A stretch of 64,000 nucleotides of DNA from Alentia gelatinosa. Its lineage: Eukaryota; Annelida; Polychaeta; Phyllodocida; Polynoidae. Both the position numbers and the translations under genes were made by a program. This document shows positions 10,485 to 25,600 of this stretch, piece after piece; position 1 is the first letter of the stretch; each line of letters opens with the position of its first letter. Below the pieces are notes generated by a model, which did no database searches, was not told where the DNA came from, and saw only the letters and a list, made by a program, of their open reading frames with translations. Location of the stretch: assembly GCA_950022655.1 (NCBI GenBank), contig OX465580.1:45072028-45136027 (forward strand), given 5' to 3'.

Positions 10485-10498
10485 TCGCCATCTAGTGG
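10485..10498 (-). promoter_or_regulatory. CTCF-like site upstream of flotillin exon 1
   Basis: Read on the minus strand the bases are CCACTAGATGGCGA. This fits the degenerate CTCF consensus CCASYAGRKGGCRS at all but the last position. It lies about 115 bp upstream of the flotillin start codon. CTCF is conserved in bilaterians, but occupancy here is inference. Confidence 0.45.
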
Positions 10499-10529
10499 AT
10501 AAAAGCCTAATTATTCAATGAGCCTAAAG

Positions 10530-10539
10530 TCTCGCGAGA
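10530..10539. promoter_or_regulatory. Palindromic TCTCGCGAGA promoter motif
   Basis: This is a perfect 10-bp palindrome 75 bp upstream of the flotillin ATG. TCTCGCGAGA is a known core-promoter element of TATA-less, broadly expressed animal genes. No TATA box is obvious between it and the ATG, which fits a housekeeping-type promoter. Confidence 0.55.
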
Positions 10540-10574
10540 GAACCCGAGAGAATAATATTTGCAAACCAAAACAG

Positions 10575-10585
10575 CAGCCATCTTG
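10575..10585 (-). promoter_or_regulatory. YY1-like site in the 5' UTR/promoter
   Basis: The minus strand reads CAAGATGGCTG, close to the YY1 core CAAGATGGCGGC. YY1 sites often lie at or just downstream of the start site of TATA-less genes. Here it is 30 bp before the flotillin ATG, so transcription probably starts at about 10540-10575. Confidence 0.45.
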
Positions 10586-10614
10586 AGAGATAAGCTTTCG
10601 ACCGAGCGTACGCC

Positions 10615-10663
10615 ATGCCGTTTTTCCATACTTGTGGCCCTAATGAGGCCATGGTGGTATCAG
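10615..10663 (+). CDS. FLOT1: Flotillin-1 exon 1 (start codon)
   Basis: Encodes [16 protein letters not shown] plus the first base of a Gly codon, then a strong donor (TCAG|GTAAGT) at 10664. The [11 protein letters not shown] string is the hallmark flotillin-1 N-terminus. The leftover base joins GA at the start of exon 2 to make Gly. The exon is too short to be found as an ORF and was recognised by motif plus phase. Confidence 0.93.
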
Positions 10664-13600
10664 GTAAGTCCATCGGTACAAACTAAAACTGGAAGATTAA
10701 TAAGGATTATATTGATTCCATGGGCTTCCGCGATTTACCCGGCGGTTGGCGTTGGAAATACCCGGCGACTCCTCCCTCTGAGGCCCCGTCCCTGCCCAAT
10801 TGGTGCTGGGAGTGGCACTCCAGCATAGGCGACCGAGGCGGCCTTCTCTCGAGAATGTCACGTCTCAGAAACACTTTCATCTAATTTTACCGAGAGTATC
10901 TCTAGTATTGCACGCATGTGACATTTTAATGGAGCAAGTTAAGGGCACACAATGTTCTCCCGTCTTGTAGTCCGCAGTGTCACTGTCAGGGAAAGCGGGA
11001 TTTATCAAGGGAATCGTCTTCAGCAGTTGGAGTATGAAATCCCCTGCTGCAGCTGGGTCGAGGTCTGTGTATTAATTTTACACCGAGTTGCAATATACAC
11101 GTTCGAAGCCTTCTGCACGGTGAACGTTGGTGACTCTCAATCAATTTAACCCCACTGTCATTAGCCTATAGCAAGTTCATATCCATTGACACGATTTTGT
11201 TCTAGCTTGATTGTGCGTTCGAACCCAAGTGACGCATAGAAATAGATTACAATTGCGCAATTCCAACATAGCCAACATTGTTGGACTCTTCGAAAAATAA
11301 GATAGGGACGGGTCTTGACTCGAGTAGATTTAGACATATCATATGTTTCATTTTACAGTACTTCAGTTCAGTAGAAACGTTTAATTCGATCGTATCCTGT
11401 ACGGATAGGCGAACACGAGCAATTTAGACCCCTACCTAGCCAGCTGATGTAAATTGTATTGTTGTAACCTATGAATTTTTGAAGCTTCATGTATGTTGTT
11501 TTCATTATCTCTCAACACTGATTGTCAGTGTTTCATGTAATCTTGTGTGACTGGACACCCACCTTTGAGCTGTTGTATATTAGCCCGGATTTGCAAATCC
11601 TATAATGGAAGACCACCTCCTAAGGTGAATTATATGTGAATAAATAATAATTAAAAAAAAAGGTTACTTTGGCCTAGAACGGAGGGTAACCGCTTACGCA
11701 GGATTCTACTGTATCTGAAACCGTTCTCCCTTATTCTCCGATCCGGATGGACACTTCCGGTTCAAAATACCCTCCAAAATATGTAAATTCGCCTGACAAC
11801 GGATCGATCCGCCATCTTGCCTGGTGAATACAATGCGCTGTCAGAGTCTAAAATGGCGAAAAACTATATTAATCAACCTTCTCATTTGCATCCTACACAT
11901 GTAATAATTGAAATGGGATTATTTACATAATTCAGATATAATTTAAATGTGCCAACTCGAAGAAAATCGCTTGTTTCGACGATTTATTGACATCGCGTTT
12001 ATACTTATAGGCTTAACTGGGGCTATCAGATAATCATTTGATCTGAAATTACCAGGGAAGTCTGATTTTGTCTGGGAAATTTCTTCAGAATTACTTAAAA
12101 CATCCTCATACATTAAAATGTATCATAAATGGAGGTCCGAACGGTCCATAGGTTTAGCATTGCGGAGGTGCTTCTCGAAAATGGCAGCCCAGGGGGTTCG
12201 GAGCGCCACCTACTTCCTGGCCGGATCGGAGAATTGGCCTTAAGTTAAAATATGTGGCGACCTCGCGGGGCAACTATTATCCATCTTATGCAAAGCCCCC
12301 ACTGAAAATGTATGGGGACTTAGTAAACCACGACACATTACCGGGTATAAATAGTCAATAATCGATGGTTTTGTGGACAGGCGGCCGTAAACCACGAGAT
12401 GTGGACGCGTAGTAATGCACAAGCGCTAGCGAGTGTTTTGCGAGGTCAACTGCGAGTGGTTTACAGAGCTGCCTGTCCATAAAATTACTGTTTGTTGCAT
12501 TTATTATCCATCTTTTCGAATAAATTAAAATCAGTAATTGCCATTTTAAAGGGTATAACAATAGGGACTATTTCTTTGCTCTGTAGCAAAAGGGACTATT
12601 TTTCCCGTAATTATATAGAACGTCTTGACCATGCTGTACAAGGTACAAAACGAGTTGACAATTGACAGTAAATACGGAACGAGACGTTTACGAGGCGTTG
12701 CTAACGTTATCTTGCCATAGTTACCAAACTTTTCTACCATACACTTGCCTAGCTGAGGTTAGGTTCCCTCAAAGCTACCAGTATTCACATAGACAACGAT
12801 ATGGAGAGTGACGCTACACGGGATACTATCCTGTATTTACTATATACCCATGCCGTATTTACTGTAAATACGTACCGTTTTGACATATAACGTAAAAATA
12901 CTGTACGGACCACTAGTCCGTACACTAAAATACGGACCACCTTGCCAAACACGTTTATTAACATATTGGTTGTTAAAAATTAAATTAATGATTTTATAAA
13001 AAAATTTGGGTATATAGTAAATATATAACGTCCAACCATGCTTTTACAAGTCACAGAACTCGATGATAATTTACGGTTTGTACGGAACTCGGCATAAATG
13101 CCTCGTTCCGTACAAACCGTAAATTACCATCTCGTTCTGTGACTTGTACAGCATGGTCAGGACGTTCTATATAAATATGCACCGTTTCGGCATATGACGT
13201 AAAAATACTGTACGGACCAGCGGTCCGTACACTAAATCATTACATACCTGTAGCCGAACGTCTATGAAATACTACCCGCTGCTACGGGTGCAGTATAAAT
13301 AATGTTCGGGCGCACTGCGCCCGTATTAAATATTCGGGCGCATTGTGACTATCGGGTCAGTTGGTACATAAAATAAGTAAATAAAATTGCGTTTTTTTTT
13401 AATATCTAGGTATGTAATAATAAGAAAACGTAGTGACTGGGCCAATGGGATGCCATTCTCGGCCTTTTGATGCCAAAAATACATCCCTCCGCCTGCGGCA
13501 TCGGGACATATTTATGGCATCAAAAGACCTCGAACGGGCATCCCTTCAGGCTCAGTTACCACGTTTTCTCTTAATACGGACCGAACCTTGCCATACACAT

Positions 13601-16600
13601 TTATTGTAATTTTGGTTAAGAAAAATTAAATAGATTTTTTTTTAATTTCGGGTATGTAGTAAATATATAACATCCAACCATGCTTGATGATAATTTACTA
13701 TTTGTACGGAACTCTGCATAAATGTCCGTACAAATCGTAAATTATCATCTTGTTCTGTGAATTGTACAGCATGGTCAGGACGTTCTATATAAGTAGCAAC
13801 GTAGGCCTATAAACCAAGTGGTCCGTACACTGAAATACGGACCACTTGTCCGTACGGCAGTTATATGTTTAGGGCCGATTCCACCAACAGGAAGGATTTC
13901 CAGTGGTATATCTTGGTATATCTTGTATTGTCTTACAGTGTCACAATGTGTCGTACCTCACTTGTCTCAAAAAGTAGGCGAGTGGTGTCGGGTGTATATT
14001 TTGGTGCTCCTCCACCGCAACACCTCAAGACATATCGTGACAAATAGGCATGCAATGATTCAATCCTAGCCCGATCTAGCAAGACAACCAAATCGGGCCG
14101 CATCTTGCTACATCGTGTGTGTTGGTGGAATCAGCCCTTTATACGTCAAGACGGTGCATATTTACAGTATATACGGCATGTGTATATGGTAAACCATGGT
14201 TTTGAGGCCTTATACCACAGGTTAGAATCTGTATACCACAGTTATGGTATCTGACAGGTTTTATAGAATGGGTCTTTGTTTACTGAGTCCCCATACATTT
14301 CCAATGGGGGCTTTGTATACGATGGATAATAAAAAACCTGACTAATAAACAATTTAGTTGAAGCCTGGGATTACTATTATTAGCATATTTGTTCATATAT
14401 TACATATCCAAGAGTAGGGAAATAATGGTAGTATAACTGCAGTGAAACCCTGGGAACTTAAACATTTGAATGCATGTGTAGGTTTGCATCATTTTATGAT
14501 TTTATAACAGCTTATTTTATTAACAATGAGGCTCGCACTCTTTTTTGGTTTTACTAGTGATTAATCTGAACTTCACACAGATTAGTAAGTTGAGATAATC
14601 TGTTAGATTTTCTTAAAACCTGTCGCTGCCCTATCATCAGCCAAACAAAATGTCAGTTCATGACCCAGCAAATCCTCAAAACACGTTGTTCGGCCTATAT
14701 ATATATATATATATGTGTGTATGTTAACTGTTGATTTTGAAAACAGCGGGGGTCCATAGCAGCATGCGACCGAGAACTGAGCAACTAAACATCAGATTTT
14801 GTTGTTCCCAGTAGCCTTTTTTCCTCAAGTACAGTTGAACCCCGCGTAAGCAAATACTCTCCGTTCCGGGCCAAAGTGTCCCTACGCGGGGACTCCGCTT
14901 AAACGGGTTTAGAATAAACATCTAATAGAGGGAATCGTTCCGAGCAATCGTGTCCGTTAATGCCGGGTTGGCCGCTTACGCGGGGTGTCCATTAGGCGGG
15001 GTTCTACTGTAACTGATTCAAATGGGTTTATCGAAAAAATGCTCAATCATCAACTACCGATGATTTTGTTACCGGAGTCTATGCAGTTTCGAAAATCTGA
15101 ATATGTATAGCAGTGCGGGTTGATGGTCAGAGCTCTAGTACAAGGATTTGGAACGTAGCTGCTGGGTTGCGTCGGTAGATTGTAGGGATAAATTATTTCA
15201 GTTTCTGGCCTTACTACAGTGCTTTCCTCTAACTTTATTCTCATCAATTCAATCTCACTGGGGACGGCTGGCCTTAGTGGTATCAGTAAAACATAAGACG
15301 AATATATACAAATAGTTAGAAGTAAGTAGAAGTAATCCCCAACAATTAGATTAAGAATTAAATACAAGTATGAATTATGTTAATCATTAAAGAAAAGCTG
15401 GAGTTCTATTGCAGTTTTAAACAAGGTATTCACTTGTGAAAAAGGTATCAATGCTTGATTATATCTAGACCATTCAACTTGACATAGGAGACCAATGTTT
15501 TTAAAATTACTCCTGAGAAAAGTAGCAGTTATACCTATACTGAACATATCACTACTATTAAACTAATTGTGATTGATACAAAATAGCGTCGGGTGGTATG
15601 ATAACCTATGGATATGGAATAATTTATAGCGTGCTATGCCGTTTATGAAGTGCGTTTAACTATTAGCTTATAGTTTGGTCTGATGATGAGAGGACAGCAC
15701 ACGGATGTTCGAAATTACGAGCCGCTTCTATTCACAGTAGACAACAGCTGTGGCCCACGTACATTGTACATAGTGGAGACGAACCAAGGTGTATCCGTTC
15801 CGTTACGCGATATATGAAGTGATGTACCGGCCAGTGTATAGTGTTGCTATCGAAGTGCCTTCCGTTTCCTTGGCAGTAAACCTATAGTCTGATAGACCCC
15901 TCGGCAGCTGATTCGTTATATTCGGTTTTGATCCAGCATCTTTGTTCCATATGGATATGGATATGTGTATGGCATTTTGGTATTTGGTCGGATCTCACTC
16001 TAATACTGTCTCATAAAAAACCTTTCATACTTGCTCTTTGTGAACACCTTTTCTACTTGAATGTACTTCATGGGTTTTACAGTAGTTGATAAGTCTTTGT
16101 AAACGATTACATAAGAGAAGACGTCTGTTACTTATACTACACTGATGATAGCATCTATGAGGGCTTGCAGCAAAATAGTTTTCTGCTTCCTTGTAACTAA
16201 ATGACAGGCATTTATACCTTCTTTTTTTTCCCCAACATTACCTATTGTATGAGATACTTTGGGTGGGAGAAGACTGCTACATGGATGATATACATGTATC
16301 TTTGTACCATATGGTAATCAATTGTTATACATGTACATGTACCCTTTTCACATATCCCTTATTTCAACTGTTCAAAGCTCAATACATATTCGATTTGGTT
16401 TTTATGCTCGGCCAGCAGCGATTGACAAGCATTGTTTTAACCCGTAGTATATGAGTTGTAAACAGGCAAAAAGAAGATATATATACCTTGTACATGAAAT
16501 GACTAGAAACCAGCCCATGGATGGGTTGGGTGTTATCAGTATGAAGCCTACTATAAGAATGACAGTTACGGCAAGTATTCCTTACGTCATAAAAAAATAT

Positions 16601-19600
16601 ATAATTATATATACACACACATAATATACATGCAATGTGAGGTAATGACAACATCGAATCTCAGTCTATTTAACAATCGATTGTCTGCGTTCGTAGTCTA
16701 GAAGCTGTTTTAGAATAAATGTGGAGGGTCATACGTTGCAATGTACTTGCTAATTCAGTTCGAATGTTAGATTGAGAGTAGCACCACCTTTTATATTTAA
16801 AGGTTCTGCAATTACTTGTGACTGAATATCATTCTGGTCTCACAATACTGCAGGTGATTTACGGTAGTCTAATTATGTTACCCTTTCCATGTGCACAGTA
16901 ATTGCTCTAACTATTCTAGCTTATTGATAGACAACCCCCACTCTGCGTGGCAGTAGAGGACTGTGTGTCAGCTCGAAGTTTATTTTGTAACCCTATTTTG
17001 AGCCGATCCCCAACGCCCCCACTTTTGTCGTTGGCCTTTGTAAGGCTCTTTTGTCAGCCTCCATATGGGGGAAAAAAACATGGGACACTGAGTAGTCGTG
17101 GTGAAAATACCACCGCCGACCTCACTGCTGGCATAGGTTAATGGATTTCCGCATTTTTATTTTACCTGAAATATTGTGGTGAAACACAATAAGCATTAAC
17201 ATGCATCGATAGATTAGTCGATGGTTTTGAAACGCGACTGCAAGTTACATCCCAACAATTAGAGTAATGTCCTTAAACTAATATAAAGTTACTTATTGTA
17301 TATTCGGAAGAAGGACCCTTTGTTATTGATGTCGTATATTATCCATTATTTGAAGAAAGGTGGTATATTTGGGTGCGGAGTTGTGCTTAGTGAGCACTTC
17401 TCTTCACTTCTCTCATGCCATTCCTGTCTCACCAGAGACAGATATTCGTGTTCCCGTGGCAAGTGTCGAGAGGTGTCGGTGAAATGCCATCTCTGACAAC
17501 CCCTTTCTCTGGCCTCATGCCAGCCGCCTCTAATTGATGCAGTTGATCGTAACTTACGCTTATGATCATAATTGCTAATGATTTCAGATTAGTGACTTTC
17601 CAGTTAGATAATGGGTACAAGTATTGGGTGAGTGGTTGTTATTGGGAACCGTTTTGTAGGATATCCTGTTTAACAGATTTCTTCAGACTACGACAATATG
17701 AGAGATTTTTGTATCTAAATCAAGACTCTATGAAATTCTAATTTGTATATATATAAGCTGAGTTCAGGGAGCAGTCTTCTGACCAAAGATAAATGCCTAT
17801 ATCTATGTAATATGGGTGCTATCACTTACAGAAGAGGAGGATCTCAATTTGTTACAAAGAAATTAGAAGAGTTTAAAAGTGATAACATGAAAGTACACGT
17901 ATTTCCTTTCCTTGCGTTGCTATTTATACTTTACCGACAAGACGACAAATCAAATCGGTCCACTACATAATATCAATTGAATAATAGGGGTAACACTCCT
18001 AAACCTTCTACTATGAGCCTTCAAATTAAGAACTAAATATGATTGGATAACGTTCTTTTAAACAAAAATTTATATGATTTAAGAATAGTTAGTTAAGGCG
18101 AATCCACTGAGAGCAGAGATTAGTGTGAGTTAGGTTCTTGTATTTCTGACGATATTATATCGTGTTGGTTATATTAGTGGGTGTACGGTAATCCGTAGTC
18201 TGGCGTGCTGCTCGCCATGCCAGTACCGGCCTCCATACTGAGTCGTATATTGACTCTGCCGCTGGACTTCGACCAGTATGCGTCAGACACAGCAGACCAA
18301 AGCCCCGGTCAACTCTCGCATAGCGTACAAACACACACCCACCACCCTAATAAACAATCCGTTTTCTTGGGCAGAGAAAATGTCCGAACATTATACTTGC
18401 AATATGTGCGCAGATAAGAGATTAGGAAATTTGATAAAAATAACTTATACCTGTCCCTAAATATCAGAGATGCCAGATTTCCTCTTTTCCAAGGAAATCC
18501 TCGTTTTCATTTTCAGTTTATAAAATTCCTGTTTTCTTGTGTAAAACAAAGACACAATAAATTGTACCTCATTCACACCAATTAACAGTCGTCCGAATCT
18601 CCCCATACACCCGGCCATTCCGACATTCCAATGGTGATGTGTTTTCCATGTTCTTAAAACAGAATATCATTGGCATTATCGTAAAGCAGCCTCGAGATGT
18701 TTCCTTGCAAATTTCCTAGGATTTAAGACGGATAAGCTCACCGAATTGTGTTCACTTAAAAACACACATTGCTTTGACATGAAAATAGCCATTCACTTTG
18801 GTATCAAAGTAAGTGGTTTGTGCTCTTGGTTCGATCAGCAGTATTTTGGGCCATTCTCTGTTTTTCAGAGCCGACTGGTATTCTCGTCAAATGTTAACCT
18901 CGGACAATGAATCATTCAATTTGGCGACAAAGTGCGGTCTATTAAAATAACCTGGCCGTTAATTAAAATTTAGTTCTAGGACGATGGCACTTAACCGGCA
19001 GATGACAAAAAAAGGCAGGCAATAAATCAAGCAAGATGTAGTGCGTACACTACGAACGAGTTGGTGTGGGACAGGATTGAGCCGATTAAAATGATGTCTT
19101 CACTGGGTAGCTGCAGTATAGGACTAATCCAGTGGTTAGACATCGCCGCCATGCAAGTCCAGGATTGTGTAAAAATAGCTCCCCCTCTTGAAGGGAGAAA
19201 GACTGTAATGCTGCAGTTGGGGATGCGTGGCCGTGCTGTCAGTGAGTCGGTAAACACAGCACGGGGACCGAGTGATGCCACCATCCCTCCATCCCGCCGG
19301 TCTCCCATCGATCTGCGACTGTGTGCCGCTGCCCTGGACGGGTTCACCGGTTAGACATGCTCCCAGCACCCCATATAGAATTGATATATTTCAACACGAA
19401 ATAATCGCAGTATATTGTATCATTGTAATATATTTCAGTGGTGTTTACCAGGGGTTAGTCAATTCAATATAATTGTGAATACCCCTGAAGCGAGAACGTC
19501 AGTGTTGCATAATAGTTCATAATCATTAGAATTCTGGTTGATTTAATTCATGGTTTTCACCAATAGCAAATGGTTATAGAGATTCTTAATAAATCAACAT

Positions 19601-22600
19601 ATTCTAAGTATAAGGTTCTCTGAAGTACTTCCATAAATGTTGCATATAAGATTGCCATTTTGAATTGTGGGTTACAGACTCTCATGGTTAAACCGCACCA
19701 AATTTGCAGCGGAAGACCATGGAATATCACATAAATTTGATTATACATGTAGTTCATTAAAATGAATATTTCCACGGAGACTCGTACAGTTCAACCCCTG
19801 CCTCCCATACGCAAAAATATATGACCAGAAGCCCTAAATGAATGCTTTCCTCGCTAACTCTGACATTGTCTTTGTTGGTCCATAACTAAAACCGTAAACG
19901 CCACTGACAATGCGTCGCTCATCATGGCAAATTGCTGTAACCTAGAACAAACTAATGGCGGAGCTCGATGCAATGCGAGTCATCTCTGTCCGAGTCCCCT
20001 GGGGTATTTTCCGACAGAAACCTAATTGGGAAACGACGAGGGGAGGGAGCTGATATTAAATGACATCTGCTTTATTATGGCAGGCCGTTTTCACATAACC
20101 CGATGAAACTGACATCACACGCACGTGGCTATGAAAGTCTTTTTTTACTTATAATTCTTAAAGTTTTGAAAACTAGAAATGTTTACCACATTCAAGGAAG
20201 AATTCGAAAGTTACTGTTGTCGATATGTGTAAAGCCTTTGATCACATTCGCTACGAAGGTTTGGTGGAAACTCAAGTAAATGAGAGAAAAAAAAGACACT
20301 TGCAATTATGAATTGGATATATACTATATTTTATGCTACTATCAAGATTTTGCCGTCGTTGAAATTGGTGATGGAGGGATTATACCTAAATTTTAGGTTC
20401 AGCCTAAAAGCAATGCATTTAAAGCTCTGCACAATCTACACCTTTTATTCGGAGGTACTTTCTAATCTTCATTATAAAACTGTATAGTCACAACCAATTA
20501 TCAGCTAAAACATTCCTGGGGAATTAAACGAAGTACTAAGTGAAATGTGAAATAGACAGCAAAGACATGAAAAGGAAATTAGAATACTAATGACTGGGAA
20601 TGTAGGAACAAGGAAATGAAGTTGCATTGTACAGTAAACAACTCTACTGGCTATGCTGGTGACAATATCGAACTGCATTATTCAGTCGGGGTTATGGTTA
20701 GTACTGTCCAGTCATTTACACTTTATACTGTGTTTCTAAGTGGATAACTCTAGACATGTAAACGGGATAAATATAAATGTAAGCGCTGCACCTTATGTAG
20801 CAGCCGTAGAAAGGCCAAGCATGAGAGGACGTTGTATAGACGGGATCTGCCTGGAGAACTGTTATTAAGACTGAGATTAGGTGGGAACCTGAGTGCAGCA
20901 CTGGATCGTACGCCCTTCTGCTTGCCGTCACGTGGCAGTGTGATATAATATTGCTGACTAGTGCACTTATTTTCAGTATGGACTGTTAGCTTGCAGGGCT
21001 CAGCATGTGTGGACTTGTAGAACTAGTCGCCGAGTCAGTATGGCTCATATCCAATCTACATACCCTGCTTTAATATCAAGAAACATGTTCTTATTATAGA
21101 ATGCGGCACCTCATTCCTAATCTAATGCAGAGTATTACAGGCGTGTAATCAGAATGAGTTTACATTTAACTTTCCGCAAGCGGGTTCTACTGAACGAAGT
21201 TTCAGAGGACAGCTCAGACTATTTGTCTCCTGACGGGGTATGGTTTCTGATAAGGAAGCATAAAACCGTAAAAAAAAAATCCGCCACTATTTCCGTTAAA
21301 TGCCTGATTTGCATGGCTCGCGACCCTGCAAATGTATGATTTTAAATCTTATAGGTTTATATGCACATCTCGCAGTCCTTTTCTCTAACCATGTTTTTAT
21401 CCCTGTCAGATATTTGGAAATAGATTTCTACATTGAAAAAAGATTGGGTGGTATTAGCAGCGCAGAATAAATCTACTTTGAATATTCAAAGAAATGATAA
21501 AGAGTTTTATACAAAAGATAAAATAAAAAAATACATATATGTTCGTAGTGTTACAGCAACACCATAGGTGCAAACAGATTAGACTGGCTCCAGTCCCTGC
21601 ATCCTATGGCTACACTCTTTACTGGGAAACAGGTTTCATGGGCCAGTCAGAGAAGGATACCGACTATAATGTATTTATTGTGATTGTGATTAATCATTTA
21701 ATGAATGTTTATAAACAAAGACTTGAGCAAGTCTACACACAGATTAGTGTAATGACGAGTAGACTGTAGACAAATAAATCATGTTCTTATCATCGGCTGT
21801 TAATATTAGGATTTCAGTATACAGGGTTGTCCTATTAATTGTCATGGACATTGTAATTTGGCAGCTTTGTGTCAATTCTTGAACAAGGGATGTGAATTTG
21901 GGCCATGGAAAAAGCATAGAGGAAACATTTTTCACGTGGGATTCACTGGTTCGGAGAGACTGAGAAAACATGGACAACACTTCGATATTGTCCGGAGAAT
22001 GGGGCTGGGTGGGTGGGTGGGGAGGTTTGACTACTCTTTATTAGTGTGGATGATGCCCAATTTATTCTCTCTTTGTTTTACACAAGAAAAGGGAATTTTA
22101 TAAACTGAAAATGAAAACAAGGATTTCCTTGAAAAATAGGAAACCTACCAACTCTGTTAAAAGCTGTGATCGCGGTGCAGATTAGTTTTTGTAAGTGTTT
22201 ATTTATTGACATTAATATTCACAGGAATAACTCCCGCGGTCTTCTATATGACAAAACATGTACAGATATATTACACAACACCTTCCAACACAACACATAA
22301 TTCCTGATACAGGTTCAGGGAAGTATTTCCAATATTTGGATTCAACCTTCTTATTTAATTAGCTTTTTCATTTTTATTCTGGCTTTGAAATTAAGCATTT
22401 CTAAATGTGTGACTAATGTTTTCACTGCTTGAGCTACTGCATCAAAGTGAAAGAGCAGTCGTCAACTCAGGTTATTTATAATTAGACCACTCGCTACCAA
22501 GGCGATGTTGACAATAGAACGAAGCGTATGGTGACGCCAGTTGTTGACAGTGCAACATCAGTATTATTGAGGGTAAACGCGGCAGTAGTCATTATGTAAC

Positions 22601-25600
22601 ATCAGTATTATTTATTTATTTTTTCAATTCTTGATTCAACTTGGGACATTCATCAGCGGTCTGCTGGTTTGAGCGAACCTCCCAACATGGAGGATTTTAC
22701 AGATAGTTTCACCTTCTTTTAAATCAACAAAAAAACAATTGACCAGAGTAGAGATCATACAGATATCATTATAATAAGTAGTTTCAGTAAACATGAGCCA
22801 TAATATACATAGAAACAGTTAAAAAAAGTGTTTTGTTCATTAAAGTATAGTGCTATCAACCTATACTGTTTGTTTGGCACTCTTGGGAGGGGGGGGGGGG
22901 GAGTTTCCCCAGTTGGATGTGATGTTTTGAGGGGAAATTCCTTTGTTCCAAATTCCCCTAGCGGTTGCACAAGGTGCTCATCAGGCTCAAGGCAGCTTCA
23001 AAGGAGTCTGTCTGGGTCACTGGGCAGTACTGTCGCCAGGTTAGACAGATGTGATAACATTAAGTTGATGTTTCTATGAGTGAACGAGGTCTGTCAACTT
23101 TATTAAATGATAGACAAGTGGGGTTAGTTGTTGTTGAGTGTAGGGTGGTAGAAAACTGCTATGGGTCTTACAGAGTGGTCTTGTCATCAAAAGTTTTCCC
23201 TGGCATGCTATAAATGTAGACAATCCTCTACCAACTTGAAAAAGTGTAGACCATTTTTTAAAGTGGCGAGATTTCGGGTTGATAGGGTGTTAGCAACTAA
23301 CTACGAATCTAATGCTTTAGCGGGTCCATGACTTTCAGGCCCAGAGGTGCATTAGAGTGTAGATGTTGGATCCAGTTGAAGTCCAGTAGGTCTCAGATAT
23401 TTTGCCTTTACAGTGGACGACATGAATGGTGATATTGTCAAGACCGATATGATGAAGGGAGTTGAAGTGATAGGCCACTTCTTTTTCCTTTACATTGCTT
23501 TTCAAGGTGTTTCCTAAGTGAGCCGTGAAGCATATATATTCACTTTGGTTTCCGTCTGCCCACCATATAGAATGCCGCAGCATATAGATGTAATACAAAA
23601 GATTTGAGCTATCACTTGAAATTATCACGAATAGGTATAACTTGAGTCACAGCACTCAGTGTATTCTACAGGGTATTCCTGACATATAGGGAGAATTTCT
23701 CATATATGTAGAGAAAGGGATAGAAGAAGCACACACATATATAGCACCACAGACAGTAGATATGGTCGGAACCATTAAGCGCAGTATGATGATAAATGAG
23801 TCCGCGCACGACATCGGTCCTCAGTGCGTTTGCTCTTAAAGCGAGCAATCTCTATAGGAAGGCAGAAGTACCAGACCAAGTATATCCCGTACCAAGTCAC
23901 GTGGGTAGTGAAAGCTATTATGGGATAAGGAGCTTGCACATGGGATGACAAAGTCTCCTCCTGTGGTGAGGCTCCAGTGTATTAGGTCTTACATTTGATT
24001 GCCTCGTTACAACTGCCCTGACCTACCCCTGATATTTAGACTCGCTCTCTATCTACATCAGGTAGACATTCCTCACCGACTAGATCGTAATGATAGTGTT
24101 TAACACTTCTGAACGGGATGTTGCCAGATTGCTGTATCTATCCATACGTCAATCATTAAGTCAATTCAGTTTCAAAGAGCTATTTGTCATAGGGATTGAG
24201 TTTTTCATGGCACCAAGCAAATGTACTCCTCTAAAGCCTATTCATGTACTCCAAAGTACATGTTATGCAAGGGTCGTTAACTTAGAATCCCAATTCCCTC
24301 ATATCAGAGAGAATAGTCTCTCTGCTCCTATACATATAGGCACACGGAATTTGTAAAATACTGTCAGTCTCGCGAGAGACGCATTCATATACACCCAGGC
24401 TGTGCTGTGAGTCGTTCGTTTGGCGCGCTGCCAACTTCTGGCAGGGATGTTTGTGGTGGAGGGTGGAGGTTGCATAAGCTCAGGATCCAGGGGTAGGACG
24501 GTCAGACGCGTTCCATCGATTATTTTCGCTGAGTCAGCTTCCCTGGTCAGCACTACTACGTGTCTACTGCCCTCTGCTGCCCTACACTGCCCTATTGCCC
24601 ATAGACGGGCCCATAGACGTCGGGACTCACAGATAGGTGGAACAGAAGATTATATTGCAATCAACATATTCATGCAGATATTAGTGATCTAGTCATAGGG
24701 ATAGCATCTTTGGATGACGCAAGCTCAGATCACCATGTCTCTTGATATTCTTGTCCCGGAGAAGGAATGCTAAATTCCGGAACATCAGCTTAGAGTTAGA
24801 CAGTTCAAGTCCACATGGGACGTTAAAACCGTTTTTGCAGGCTGATGTCTTATACCAAGCAGGCTGTCTTATACCACACTCTATTCAAATTCGTCTTGTC
24901 ATTTCCCAGCTAGTAGGATCTATCATGAAGTTAAATTCTAGACTCGCTTATCAATATGATCAGTGTATGATGCGACCTGAAACTCCTTTATCAATAAAAA
25001 AAAATTTTAAAAAAATTGTATGCATGTCACCTACAAACAGCTACGTTATTTCTGGTCTGGCATCAGAATAAGCGTTGCAATTGTTGATGTAAGCACCTTC
25101 ACTGACTTTAATAGCATTGCTATCTATCCCCCAATCCGATTTCATGTGCTCAATATCGATTTGTAGGTGAGAATGAGGCGATTACAGATCTGAAAACCTT
25201 TTTCTGATATCTTAAAGAAAAGAAAGTTAATAAACTTTACAGACAGCGACTTTTTATTCCTGATTCTCACCGAGTCGATGGTCGTGACAATTTGGGAACA
25301 AATGTCGATGTGTTATAGGCTTAGCCATAAATGACTGAAAATATAATGACATTTTCTGGATAACCTTTAAGTTGTAAGGTACAATTTTGATATAGGGGAA
25401 AGGTATACGTGCCGCTAAATTTGCTATGATGTAAGTGGATTACACTGTGCTTATGTACAGAGAGGCTTGTTTCTAGTGTTTAGATAGTGCAAACACACAG
25501 GCTTCTAAGTATGTAACGTATCAGTCCCATATATATGGGTTTGATACCCAGAAAACTGTAAACATGCATTATTCTTTCTCTATTGATAACAAATGATTAG

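Noticed and set aside
10559..10828. 89-codon ORF over flotillin exon 1
   Set aside because: It is in another frame and crosses the exon 1 donor; the flotillin frame beginning at 10615 explains the sequence.
19027..19369. Overlapping ORFs of 77-106 codons on both strands
   Set aside because: No domain, no splice context and opposite-strand overlap; no support for a gene.
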